Of a stretch of 64,000 nt of DNA, positions 23,302 through 35,800 are shown piece by piece (positions within the stretch are counted from its first letter, which is position 1; each line of letters starts with the position of its first letter). The stretch is from Chelydra serpentina (taxonomy: Eukaryota; Chordata; Testudines; Chelydridae). A program made the position numbers and the translations under genes. The notes under the pieces were generated by a model, which worked only from the letters and a program-made list of their open reading frames with translations, did no database searches and was not told where the DNA came from. The stretch is from contig JBAIAC010000042.1 of the NCBI GenBank assembly GCA_037349315.1, positions 3,596,001 through 3,660,000 on the forward strand, given 5' to 3'.

Positions 23302-23819
23302 TCAGGGACACAGTCGGAGCCGGGATCCCGGCCCCACCCAGAGCCAGGGTCGGATTCTCTCCCCAGGGACGGAGCCTGGCGGGAAAGTGAAGATCGGGGC
23401 CTTGTCACCAGCATCGATAAATGTCACCTGCCCCCGGTCACAGTCCAGACAAACCCGGATCCTGCTGGGGACCCGGCTCAGGGGCAGGGGGGTCACGGGG
23501 GAGGTCAGAGCCCGGAACTGACCCCACCACCACCGCTCCACAGCCCAGATCCCCCCGTTAGAGCCACAGCTGATCCATCCCTTCCTGCTCACAGACTCTC
23601 TGGCCACCCCCACAGCCCAGAATCCCCCATCCCCCACCTCCACCTCCCAGCAATGTCTCCCCGAGGTGAATCCCTCACAGCCCAGCACACACAGCGCAGT
23701 GTCAAATCTCTCAGGGTTGTTGGGCAGATCCTGCCGTGTGTCTCCCCATCTCACACTTTTCCGAACCTCAGACAGGACGAGGTCGGGATGAGCCGTGTCT
23801 GGATCCAGAGTCACAGTCG
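23302..23819 (-). CDS. TRIM gene B last exon (PRY-SPRY)
   Basis: 518 bp. The same SPRY hallmarks as gene A are present. The loop around GIWAV is two residues longer and holds a WWW run not found in the other copies. Confidence 0.92.
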
Positions 23820-26800
23820 CTGGAGAGAGAGAATCAGAGCGTTAGGGGCAGAGCTCGGCCCTGGGGGAGGCTGGGACCATTTCTCACACTCCCCAACAGC
23901 CCTGTTCTGGCTGGGACAGGCCTGGATCCCAGGGAGCTGCCTCTGTCTGGGCACCTGAGACTGAGCAGGGATGTCACTGCAGCTCCTCAGTCTGTGTAAT
24001 GGGACCCACTTCATTAGTTTTTCATTTGCTTGCTGAGGCATCAGCTCCCTGCTCCCTCTGCTGGGGCTGCTCCATTCCCAGCCTCAGAGACACAGCCAGG
24101 AAGGTTTTAGTGAGGAGGAAGCAGAGGAGGCTGGTACCAGCTTTGAACCTCAGAGGGAAGCTCCCTCTCCTAAATGCTGCCTCCACTCCCTGGCCAGAGT
24201 AGGAAGAGCCAATTAGGGTGACCAGATTGTATAGGGACAGTTGCAATTTGTGGGTGTTTTTCTTATATAGGCTCCTATTACTACCCACCCCGTCCCGATT
24301 TTTCACATTTGCTGTCTGGTCATCCTAGAGCCAATAAAGAAAAGAAAGTAAGAAATGGCATTGGGTGGGGTAGCCTCCATTCCTAGGCCAGGGAACAGAG
24401 AAGAAGGTGCAGCAACGGGGAAGAGCTGCTTAAGAGCAGAGAGTAGAAGGAAGCATTGGGTGGGGTAGCTCCATCCCCAGCCTAGAGAGAAGGGAGAAGC
24501 TGACAGCCTCACAGGGAGAGCGTCTCCCCAATCCAGGAAGCAGGGAGCAGCTCCATGGGAGAGCCCTACCCTGCCCAGAGGAAAGGCTGGATGTTGGAGA
24601 AGCGAGATGGGGGAGACCCCCCTGCAGTGGTCTAAGGCAGAGGGGTGGGTCAGCCCTCAGGGTAGAGAGCTCTATTCGGGTGCTCCTCAGGGAGAGTATT
24701 TCTGTTGAGCAGCATGGGCATGAACTCAGCACTAAGGATGGTATCAGGAGTGTTTGTGTCACTTCAGCGTGAGAGCTCCTCACTGTTCAGTGTGTTGTTT
24801 TTAGGGCTGTGTGTGTCATGATTGGTGTCGATTTGGTCGGTAACTTTAGCTACAATCTCATGAAGACGTTTTCTGATCATTTAAAGAATCTCCAGCTGCA
24901 AACTCACCCTGTCTGAATGTTCCTAGGGATCCTCCTCTTTTCACCTCTAGTGCAGTCGGCAGAGTGTCTGGAGGGGGGAAGGAGAAAGGAGACGAGATTT
25001 CAGGCTTTCATATTTAGAACAGCATCCGCACTCTCAACTCATAGAACTGTCTTTCAATTATGACAGAGAAACACACTGAGAAACACTCAGATATTTAACA
25101 TAAAAAGGTCTGAAGCCATCTCTTTCATCTCTCATTCAGGCATCTCCCAGCAATGGAACCAACATCCTTGCAGGCTCACAACCATCCCAGGACAGACAAT
25201 GTGTCAGTGAAATTTACTTTTCCCCTCCTCATCCCCTCCCACCCTTCAAACTCCAATTGCTTTGTCTCATTCACTTGCTGCCTTTTCTTGTAACCTAGAC
25301 CCAGAGCCTGCAAAGACTTTGGCATAAAAGTAACTTTACCCACTTGGGTCCCTTTGACACTAACGGGATGTTGAGAGTTTGCGAAATCCTGGCTCTGATT
25401 GTGAGCTGTTGGGTCTGTTTACTCAGTGTCTCTACAGACGCTGCACGACGGGGCCTCGTCCTCCACAGGCAGAAATAGGAATAATAGTAAAACAATTTTA
25501 TAAATGTGGGAATTGAGGTGGGGGAAGGTTGACAAATGGGACAGATTCACCCCTGGACTGGCAGGAGACGGGTGACTCCGCTGTTCAGTGGCTGCAGGGG
25601 CCGGTGCAGACCTTGGCACAGGCTGAGGAAGTTCTGAAGCCAGCCAGAGTTACACCCCTAGGACAATGGCCCCCGTGTGTCTTGGCCAGTGTGCAGAGTG
25701 TCAGAAGCCCAGCTTTACACGGCCCACAGCCCTCTGTCCCTCATCCACCCCCCTCCCTCTTCCACCCGCCCTCCCCACCCCCACCCCATTCCCGGCCCTC
25801 TCAGGAACCCGCCTTGTGCCTGCAGCTGCTATGGAGGAGGCACCAGAGGCTCCTGTGCTGAAGGGATCCCTGACCATGGGGGAGGGGCTTCCTCCTTCCC
25901 TGCAGCCCATTTGGCCCAGACTAGCTGCATACGGGTCCAGAGCCCAGTGATGGGCTGGGTCCGCCTGTGAGAAATGTGCCCCATGGCTGGTGGTGGGGCA
26001 GTAGACAGGGAAGGCTCTGAGCTATAGAGAGTTCTTTGTCACGTGTCTTGCGGTTGGGCCTTGCCAAAATGCTCAGTATCCCGCAGTGTCTTCCCCAGGA
26101 ATTGAAATTAGGGGGGGTGTTGAAATATTCGGGGGGTGGGGGGGTGAGGGCCGACGAGAGCTGAGACCGAGAGGGCAAAGGTGGGCTGTATGGCACTAAA
26201 GTAAAAACTGAAAAATGTTTCATGACCATTTTATTAGATTTAACTCATGTTTTAAAACCATCACAAAAATTAAAGTTGGCTACTCAAGCCTACTATGAAG
26301 CACTACATCTACATCAGTCTTGGTTTCTTGTTGTAATTTTGCACTCCTTGGTATCTTGTGTGTCCATTACTTCCAGTCCTTCATGATATGCCCATGATCA
26401 GGCAGAAGGCGACTTCTTTCAGAACACAAAATTCTATTCAATGAGGAAAAATTATGTTCAGCTGTAGCTGTTGTGATTGGGATTAGCAAGAGATGAATTC
26501 CTACTTTCATCCCAGGAAACATAGTATAAAGATTGGGTTGAACCACCGTAATGATAAAGAAGTTGAAGTTAAATCTTCATTCGTTCATCGTATGATATTC
26601 CACTCTGTGTTCAAAATTCTCTATTCTGCCCTGATCACATAGCAGCCCCATTGCTGGTAGTGCCTCACTCCACTCAACTGTAGGTGTTTTATAAGACCGG
26701 CATGTGTAAAAGCTGCGTGGAGGTTGAATAGAATCCAGAAATCTCCATTGTAGATTTGTACTTTTTCAGGTGGCTTAACAAACACTTTTTGTCCTCTTCA

Positions 26801-29800
26801 CTTATGGAGTCAATATAAGTACCTTCATTAGTCAATTTCTGGACTGAAGTCTGCTTCTTCCAGGACATTTTCAATGGATATCTCTGTTTGATCCAAGGAT
26901 AGCTTCTATTTCTGGACAAAGAACTACTACTGTTGTAGCAGATGCCTGGATTACATTGTTTAATGACCCAAGTGGTTTCAACAGTAGACTTACAAGAGAG
27001 AGAATGGCGATTGTCTTCTCTGAACTTAGTAACAAAAGTAGTTCACCAGCCTCAGTACTTAGATCAGTCCTATCTTGGTGGATACTTTCTAAAGTCAGTA
27101 ATAACGGTTGCAGTAGTTTTAAGACAACTGCCAAGAATCACTCATGAGAAAGCCAACAGGTTTTCCCAGGTTGGACTCATTTGAACTTCAATCCCAGTGT
27201 ATCTTCTATTTGTTTCCAAAATGTTCAGTCCTTTTGGACTCTTGATGAAAAAAGAGTATAAAAAAGCCATTACATTTGTGGCTTTGTAATGTCTTTTGAA
27301 GATTCTCCAGCTTGTACTAGTGCTAGCTGGAGTAGATGGCCTCTACAGTGTGTATAGGAAAGATTAGGATTACACTTTTCTCTGAGCAAAGCTTGTACTC
27401 CACTATGTCTTCCAGAGAAGTTTGTAGCTCCATCAAATGCACAAGCAGCCATCTGTTTGGGGTTCAATTTACAAACATTTAACTCTTTTAAAATGTCACA
27501 GATGCAGCTGATGTGTCTTCTATAACTGAACATCTAGAATGCATCTACTGGCCTACCACGGACATCAAGATAACATACGTAATGACTTAATACTTGATGC
27601 CTATTTGCATTGGTGCATTTGTCGGCCATGTATGCACATATTTTGAATATAGTGAGAGAATTTTCTTCACTTTTTCAACTCCTGAGTCTTTCACTGTTGC
27701 ACCACATGTTTCAAGAGAGTCAGCTGAGTGTTTTGCAGAAAGATAGTGAGCATTTGCCAGTCTTGTTCGGAACCAGTGTCCAACTTCAGAATTAACAAGT
27801 GACAATTCACTTAACATAGGCCTCTGGTTTGTAGTGTGTGGTATCTCTTGCTTAAATAGAAAGTACGATGCAATAGCCATGTTGGTTCACATAAACTGAG
27901 TTGTGTCTCCAGCATTCTTAACAGCCTCATTAAGTTCTTCTAAAATTGACTTTGACAGTGACTGGCTTATAAGGCTTTCTGCATGTTGATGCAGTCCAGA
28001 GGCTTGGTGTTTTGCAGCCTTTTCATATAGGTTGTCAGTATTGGCTTAGCTGATCAGTCTGGCAAACCAAGCTCCTCCACTTTTACTATATAAATCCATG
28101 ACAAGCCCACATCTTAAATACTGCGTGTAGTTCTGGTCACATCATCTCAAAAAAAGATATCTTGGAATTGAAAAAGGTACAGAGAAGGGCAACAAAAATT
28201 ATTAGGGGTATGGAGCAGATTCCATATGAGGAGAGAAGACTGGGCCTTTTCAGCTTGGAAAAGAGACAACTAAGAGTGGATATGATAGAGTCTTATAAAA
28301 TCTTGATTGGTGAGGAGAAAATGAATAAGGAAGTGTTATTTATCCCTTCACTTAACACAAGAACCAGGGGTCATCCAATGAAATTAATAGGCAGTAAGTT
28401 TAAAACAAAGTTTTAAAGGAAGTATTTCTTCACACAACGCACAGTCACCCGTGGAACTTTTTGCCAGGGATGTTGTGAAGGCCAAAATTATAACAGGAAG
28501 AACTAGATAAGTACTTCAAAAAAGAACTAGATAAGTTCATGGAAGATTGGTCCATCAATGGCTATTAGCCAGGATGAGAGGGATGCAATATCATGATCTG
28601 AATGTCCCTAGCCTCTATTGACCAGAAGCTGGGAGTGGATGACAGGGGATAGATCAATCGATGTTTCCCTGTTCTGTTCATTCCCTCTGAAGCACCTGAA
28701 ACAGTCACTGTCGGAAGACAGGATACTGGGATAGCTGGACCATTGATCTGACCCAATATAGCCATTCTTACATCAAAAATAATTATAATAATAAAAAAGT
28801 TTAGTACAGAAACTCCCCAAGATAATGACCTCTTGAGATAGCGATGATGTGAGATAATGATCTTGGCAAATAATGCATTTTTAAAACCTTGGCCTACTAG
28901 GAAACATATATTTATATAAGTTTCCCAGTCACACATATAGCTTCTGGAGAAAGATCACTAAAACATAGTCCAATTAGGGTGACCAGAAAGCAAGTGTGAA
29001 AAATCGGGACAGGGGGTGGGGAGTAATAGGAGCCTATATAAGAAAAAGACCCAAAAAACTGAGACTGTCCCTATAAAATCGGGACATCTGGTCACTCTAA
29101 GTCCAATGCTCTGGCCGCTGTTGTTTGTCATGCCACCGTTCACTCTATTGCTCTGCCCCAATAGCCCTACACTGTCACCTTCTGCTGCCACCTGCCACTG
29201 TGACATCTGTGAGTCGGTCTCTCGCAGTTCCACCCGACTCTGTGATTTCAGATCTTCCGAGTGGGGAGAACTTCGGTGCTAGTGCAGACTGGGCCGTCTC
29301 ATCCACAGAAACACTGTCCCACAGCAGGTCTAAGCACTTAGACCTGATTATCAGAGATTAGCACAGCTCTAGTGGTCACTTAAACTAAAAGACTCTCTAT
29401 GAAGCCTAATCAGCTCTGTCTTTAAACAGTGGAGAGGCGCAGCTCAAATAGTACTTGTGACCCAGGCAGACCATAAAGCAAAACACCTGTCCCCACCCTC
29501 TCTCTTGATGCCCTCAATGAGCACAGCCTAAGGACAGTTCTACAGCCCTTTACTCATACAATAAAAACAACAACATTTCATTACCCCCTGCATTCAAGTG
29601 ATTTGTAACCCAACCCCAGCCAAAATCTATCACTTGGGCAACACAACTCTGTTTGCTGGATACCTAGGTAGATTAGGTATGAATGTAAATACAATCTGGT
29701 CCTGAAGCCTTTCCCCCCAGTCCCCAGCTCATCACTAGCTGTCAGGGAGAGCTCATTTAAACTTTGCTTACAAATCATCATTTGAAATTATTAGGTTGGC

Positions 29801-32800
29801 CAACATCACCTAAATGAATGCACTGACAGTCACAAAAAACAAAATCTGTATAAGGAAGCTAGTCTGTGTTCATACTTTTCAAATCTATTATACTTTTTCA
29901 GATACACGTATTTTATCATACACTTTATATGTTTTTAAAGTGTGTATTAATGTTTCAATTTCAATTCAAATTCCCAAACAATCACTAAATCGGCAACACT
30001 GCATGTAACTAGTTCACAAAACTGGGGTGGTGTTGGGAAAATTCATGGGGGGTGTAGGGAAATCACTGCAACTGACCACATTTGGGGTGGGGAAGGCATT
30101 TCCCCTCCAAGTCAGATTGACAGAGAGCCTGGGGCTTTTTTTCCTCCCTTCTTCTGCAGCGTGGGGCACGGGTCAGTGTCAGATTTAAACTAGTGTCAAT
30201 GGTGGATTCTCTGTAACGTGTGTAGTGGGGCAGTTACCCCGCTCCTGGGATAAAAGGAGGTGAAAGGTGAAAAGCAGCTGAGACAGGCTGATTGGGGAGG
30301 CAGCCACAGCTGGGGCCACACCCAATTAGGCCACAGCTGGCCCTGGGAGCACAGGGCACCTTAGACAGAGCAGTGCTGGGGAAGGGCAGGCAGAGCGGGG
30401 GAGCTCTGGCCTGGCAAGTCCCCAGGCTGAGGCCTTGCTAAGGGCCAGGGATGGTACTAGGGCTGCAGGGAGGCAGAGGGGGCTAGAAAGGCAGCAGGTC
30501 CAACTCCCTTGCCAATGATGAGTGGCCATTGCAGACTGCCCCAGAGAAAGGGGGCTAGATGATGACTGGCAGTAGCCACTGAGGCAAGGTGGGAACAGAG
30601 GGTTGGGGTTCCCCTGGGAGGGGAGACCCAGAGTGTGGGGGTACTGCTGTGGGCAGAACTCCAAGGTAGGGGCACTGGGGTCCAGGAGGGACATGGGGGG
30701 CCTGAGGCAGGAGAGACACCGGCCAGCAGGGGGCGCTCTGGAGCTGGAGAGCTAATTCCCAGACTGACCAGCAAGAGCTACCGCACTGGTGAGTGCTCAA
30801 CCTGTTACACTTGAAGTTACACTTCATTAACTCGGCCAGAGGTTAGGGGTCGATTGCAGGAGTGGGTGGGTGATGTTTTGTGGCCTGCAATGTGCAGGAG
30901 GTCAGACTGGATGATCGTGATGGTCCCTTCTGGCCTTAAAAGTCTTTGAGTCATTTCTTACTTTAACTGTAATTGTAATGACAAGGCTTTTGGTAGAAAT
31001 AAAGATTTGAATTAATCAATCTGAGTGTTTTGGACCCCAAGTGCATGGAATTCTCACCCAACAATTAAATAGAAGCATCATCTAAGTGTGAACCACTTGA
31101 CCAGAGCCAGTCTCTTCCCACAGTCTCAGAGGCTCATCCCAATTTCCATTCCTAGATCTCTTCTAGGTACCTTTGAACTTCCCCAGAATCTCCAGTAGCG
31201 CAATTGTTTTCTGGGAGAAACCACTGACTCGCTCTTCCAGTTCAGGAGTAATCTCCTCTGGCTGCTGGAACTTCCCCTTCTCACACCTGGAGAGAAACAA
31301 TTTCACGTGATTATATTTCACTGTGCGACTCATGATACGTTGTGGCTAGTGAGTTGTTGCTCTAATGGGCCTGGAGTTAGAATTCCTCGACTTCTCCCAG
31401 CCTCAGAGCAGCTGCAAAACAGCCCATGGCCGTCCAACATTCCCTTCAAAGGACTCATTAATATTCTTCAGCTCTTGCCGGGAGAGATCAGCTCTGGGGA
31501 CAAAAGGGGAATTGAGTCTCCGTGGCCAATTCACTCCTTGGCCTCCATGCTCTGAGGGACAGGAGCTTCCCAGGTGAAGTGCTGTAGAAATCTGCTCTCT
31601 AGGAACTAGACAGACACCAACTCCCCTGTCCCCAGCTCATTCCACACAGATCTCCAAACAGACCTCAGGTGGGAAAGACTCTTGAGCACTGCTGCCCTGG
31701 GCTGAATGGTGACCAGGGCCCCAGCAGTGACAGGCCCATATTCCATCCTCATAGTTCTGAGGCAGCCAGTCCCCCACGGATCTGACATCTCTAGGAAATA
31801 CTTGAGGTCAGTCTTTCCCACTGAATGGAGAATTCCAGAGTCTTCTATACAAGAGTGGGCACCTCAGGATGAAGTTGATCAGAGAGATTCGTATCCAACA
31901 AGTGATCTTCCCACACATTTTGCTGTAGAGACCTGGGGACATGCGATGCTAACATCACCACCAAGCTCTTTCCCAGCCTTGTGAAGTGAGGGGGAGTGAG
32001 CGAGAGCCACGTACCTGCTCAAGGTGCTTCTGACGTCCTAGAGGAGAGAGAGAGAAAAGAATCTCAGTTCCCTCTGACACACACACAGGGGATTCCAGGG
32101 AAGGGATTGAGGAAGTATGGGGGAAGTGATGCCTTGCCCTGACGCCAGGGCCATGGAGTCCCATCTCCCCTATCTCTGTGTCTATGTCTCTGCAAAGAAT
32201 AATAGTCACTCACATGTCAGCAATGCACATGCTGAGTTACACTGAGAGCCAGCAAATAGAGCTGTAAACAGGGGAGTTTGAGTGGGAGTTTGCAAGGGGA
32301 GTTTGGGGGAAGACTAGGAGAACCAGGCAGAGGAACAGACAGGCTAGAGAAGGGAGTGTCTGGTGTTCTGGCAGTGTTGTGGTGCTTGTTGGGGGTGTGT
32401 TTTGCTGTCGTGCTGGTGTTTTGCTTTGGTTTGTGTTTCCTGGACTAACAGGATTTAGGTGGGAAGGCTATGACAGATACAGAGGCAGCAGTGGTAGTGA
32501 CCCAAGCCATGGAAGACACATTGAAGACTGGGTGTGGAAGCTGTGGTATGTGCATGATCCTGGAGGGGTACCTGAAAAGAGTTTTGTCTTCATGAAGTGC
32601 CGCCTGATAGAGCTGACGGAAGAAAAGATCAGAGGATTGGAGATGCAGGTGGAAACTCTGGTTGAGTTTAGAAGGGGGTTCGAGCAGATGATGGAGCAAA
32701 GACATAAGGAGGCTGAAGGGAAAAGCTCAGAGTTGCAGATAGAAGCAGGACCAAAGAACTCTGAGGGGAGACTGCTGGGTGGGGAAAGTGGACAGTGGAA

Positions 32801-35800
32801 GCATGTGACTAAGAGAACCAGGCAGAAGAAAAGACGGGCTAGCGAAGGAGAAATAGAGCTCAGGAACAGGTTTGCGGAGTTGGAAAATGAAGAAGGGGCA
32901 CAGCAGGTGGTCACTGAAGGTGAGAGGACAAGGAAGAAGAGAAGAGCAGCTAATCCTATAGGAAAAGGAGAAGAGTCAATGGAGACAACACCAAATATGA
33001 GCCCTAGGAGGATACAGGATGGGTTGCAGAGGATTGCAAGGGAGAATAGGAATCAAGAGGACTTGCAGCCAGAGGCAACAGGGGATAGACCGGCGAATCG
33101 CACCGTCACCAGAAAAAGGCAGGTCTACATGATTGGCGACTCCTTACTGAGAAGAATAGACAGGCCTGTAACCAGAGCTGATCCAGAGAACAGAAGGGTG
33201 TGCTGTCTGCCGGGTGCTAAGATACGGGATGTGGACCTGAGGCTGAAAAGTATCCTAACGGGAGTGGGAAAGAATCCACTGATTGTCCTTCATGTGGGAA
33301 CAAATGATACAGCTAGATTCTCGCTGGAAAGTATCAAGGGAGACTATGCCAGGCTGGGGAAGATGCTGCCTGTTCCTACAGAAGGGCAACAAAGGTGTGA
33401 CAAGATTATGACCATCAACAGATGGCTGAGGCAGTGGTGCTATAAGGGGGGCTTTGGGATGTATGGCCACTGGGAGGCATTCATGGACAGAGGACCGTTC
33501 TCTCAGGATGGACTTCAGCTGAGTAGGGAGGGAAATAGACTTCTAGGATGGAGGCTGGCACAACTAATTAAGAGAGCTTTAAATTAGGAATTTGGGAGAG
33601 ATGGTTGGGAGATGTCCAAGTAATCTCCACGCCGGATTTTAACATTGAGATGGAAGAAAACGAAGTAAGAAAGGATACAGCTGTGGGTAGGAGAATGGAC
33701 ACAAGGAGGAAGGGTAGTGTAGATACCAGTCTAATAGGTGATACTGGCAGTAGAATGTCCATGCCTAATCGGCAAACAGCAAAAATTAAGATGTTTGTAC
33801 ACCAATGCGAGGAGCCTAGGTAACAAAATGGAGGAACTAGAGTTACTGGTGCAGGAAGTGAAACCAGATATTATAGAGATAACATAAACATGGTGGAATA
33901 GTAGTGATGACTGGAGTACAGGTTGTGACGGGTTGGGGCCACAGAGACCTGCTTGGTGCTGCCACCTGGTGTGCCAAGGCTGCTTCTGCCCCTGCTTCCA
34001 GGCCTTTTCCAGCTTGGGACTCCCGAATCCTGTCTGTTTTGAGCCAGATTCCACTGATCTGCTGCAAACACAGACCCAGGTCCGAACCAAGTCCACTCAC
34101 CACTGTAAGGCCCCTGGAAGCGCTCTTGCCTTTGACACCCAGCTGCTCAACTCCAAGGAGGTTCAAACCCTTAATAAATCCGTTTTACCCTGTATAAAGC
34201 TTATACAGGGTAAACTCATAAACAGTTCGCCTTCTATTTCACAGATAGAAAGTATGCACACCTGTTCGCTCTCCCTTTGCACTAACTCGTACTCAAGGAA
34301 ACTTAATAAGTAAAAATTGATTTTAATAAGTACAGAAAATAGCATTTAAGTGAGTTCAATCAGTGACAAACAGAACAAAGCAAGTTACTTAATAAAATAA
34401 AATAAAACGCGCACATCTATGTCTATTCAAAGTTAACACAGATAAAAGCCTCACCAGATTCGGATATTTTCCTTTTTACAGGCTGTAGAATCAGCCTGGG
34501 CCCAGCTGAGTCCACCAGATTCTCACACCCCTTTGTCCTTTGTTCAGTTCCCCTCAGGAATGTCCCTGGGGGGGTGGAGAGCCTCTCCCTTTAGCCAGCT
34601 GAAGACAAAATGGAAGGGTCTTGCCAGGGCTTTTATAGCCTCTCTTCCTCTCCCTGTGTAGGATCCAGTTGCCCTGGAGTTTTGGGATCACATGGGCAAG
34701 TCACCTGCCCATGCGCCCTAACCAGTCTAACCAGTTGCATTCCAGACCTGGCCCCAATGTGGATTGGGGTCTGCAAAGTCTTTTGTCTGTCAAGTGCTCG
34801 CATTTAACAGGCATTCTTTGCTCCAAAGATGATCCCATGCATTTACAAAGGCTATGTACAAAACCAGCAAATATAAAACCAATCTTCATAACTCCAACTA
34901 CAACAATGATACATGCATACAAACAGGAGGAGTAAATTCAGTAGGTCATAACTTTCACAGAGATATGTTACATGGCACATGTAGCATAAAACATATTTTA
35001 GTTACATATATACATTTATAAGCATCTCCCCATAAAGTTTTATGGGGAACACCGTCACACCCTCCTCCTGAACTTACTGCCAGAGACTTGGACACTGTCC
35101 ATGGCGGAGGCAGTACACATAAAGCCCCTGTTTGTCTTTGGTCACACCCCTTTTCAGTACTGGCACCCCACATGGTGTCGTTCGTAATGGTTTTAGCAAA
35201 ATGCGAGGTTCCTGGTCCCCGGGCGCCTGAAAATGGGTTGGGGTGTAATATTGCTAACAGGATACAGATAGCAATACCTGTTAAGGCGTAGGAACCTCGG
35301 CATTTAGCTCTCAGTGCCATGAGGCGGCGTGCCTCAGTTTCCCCTTTCACACAGCAGCCTGGGCCTGTTATGCTTTTGCTGTTGTGCCAAGCTTCCAGCC
35401 GGTTACCCGATATAGGCCGACAGGTAACATGTTTGTACGACCGTGAGGTCACCATCCCAAGCATGTACAACAGTTTTTCCCACCAATCAGGTATGTTCCC
35501 CATCTTGAAAGGGTTGACCCTCAGTGTTAACTCCTTTGTTATAACCCACAGATGAAGTAGGGAAAGACACAGGATTACCCACCCGTCTGTGTATCCTGGT
35601 AGGCACTCTGATGCAGATTCTTCTGCCTCTTTGGAACAGGCTCCTGAATCAGGCATGCGTTTGAGGCTCTGGCAAGGAAAGGGTGTACTGCAACCCGGCC
35701 TGCCCTCGGCCCCTCCCTCTGGAATTTCTCTGGGCTGGTTCCCATCCCCTTGTGTGGCTTCACCCATGCAGAGACTCGCTCCCTTCTGCTTTGAAGAGAG

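Larger units (their letters stand above)
26084..30068 (-). mobile_element. Degenerate hAT transposon with DUF4371/ZMYM-like transposase
   Basis: It splits a CR1 relic that is continuous in the paralogues. The ends match imperfectly (CAGTGTCTTCCC and the complement of CAGTGATTTCCC). Minus-strand fragments read as a hAT-type transposase of the ZMYM1/DUF4371 group: 27587-27880, 27270-27533 (with a [11 protein letters not shown] stretch followed by [10 protein letters not shown]), 26871-27134 and 26689-26919. Stops and frameshifts separate these pieces, so it is dead. A CR1 fragment and a MITE have inserted on its upstream side. No intact target duplication was found. Confidence 0.7.

Noticed and set aside
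23008..23958. Plus-strand ORF of 316 codons
   Set aside because: It is antisense to the SPRY exon of TRIM gene B and has no domain; the sense frame carries the conserved protein.
30326..30827. Overlapping minus-strand ORFs of 90-122 codons
   Set aside because: They lie inside an insertion absent from the paralogues, have proline/serine/leucine-rich composition and no known domain.
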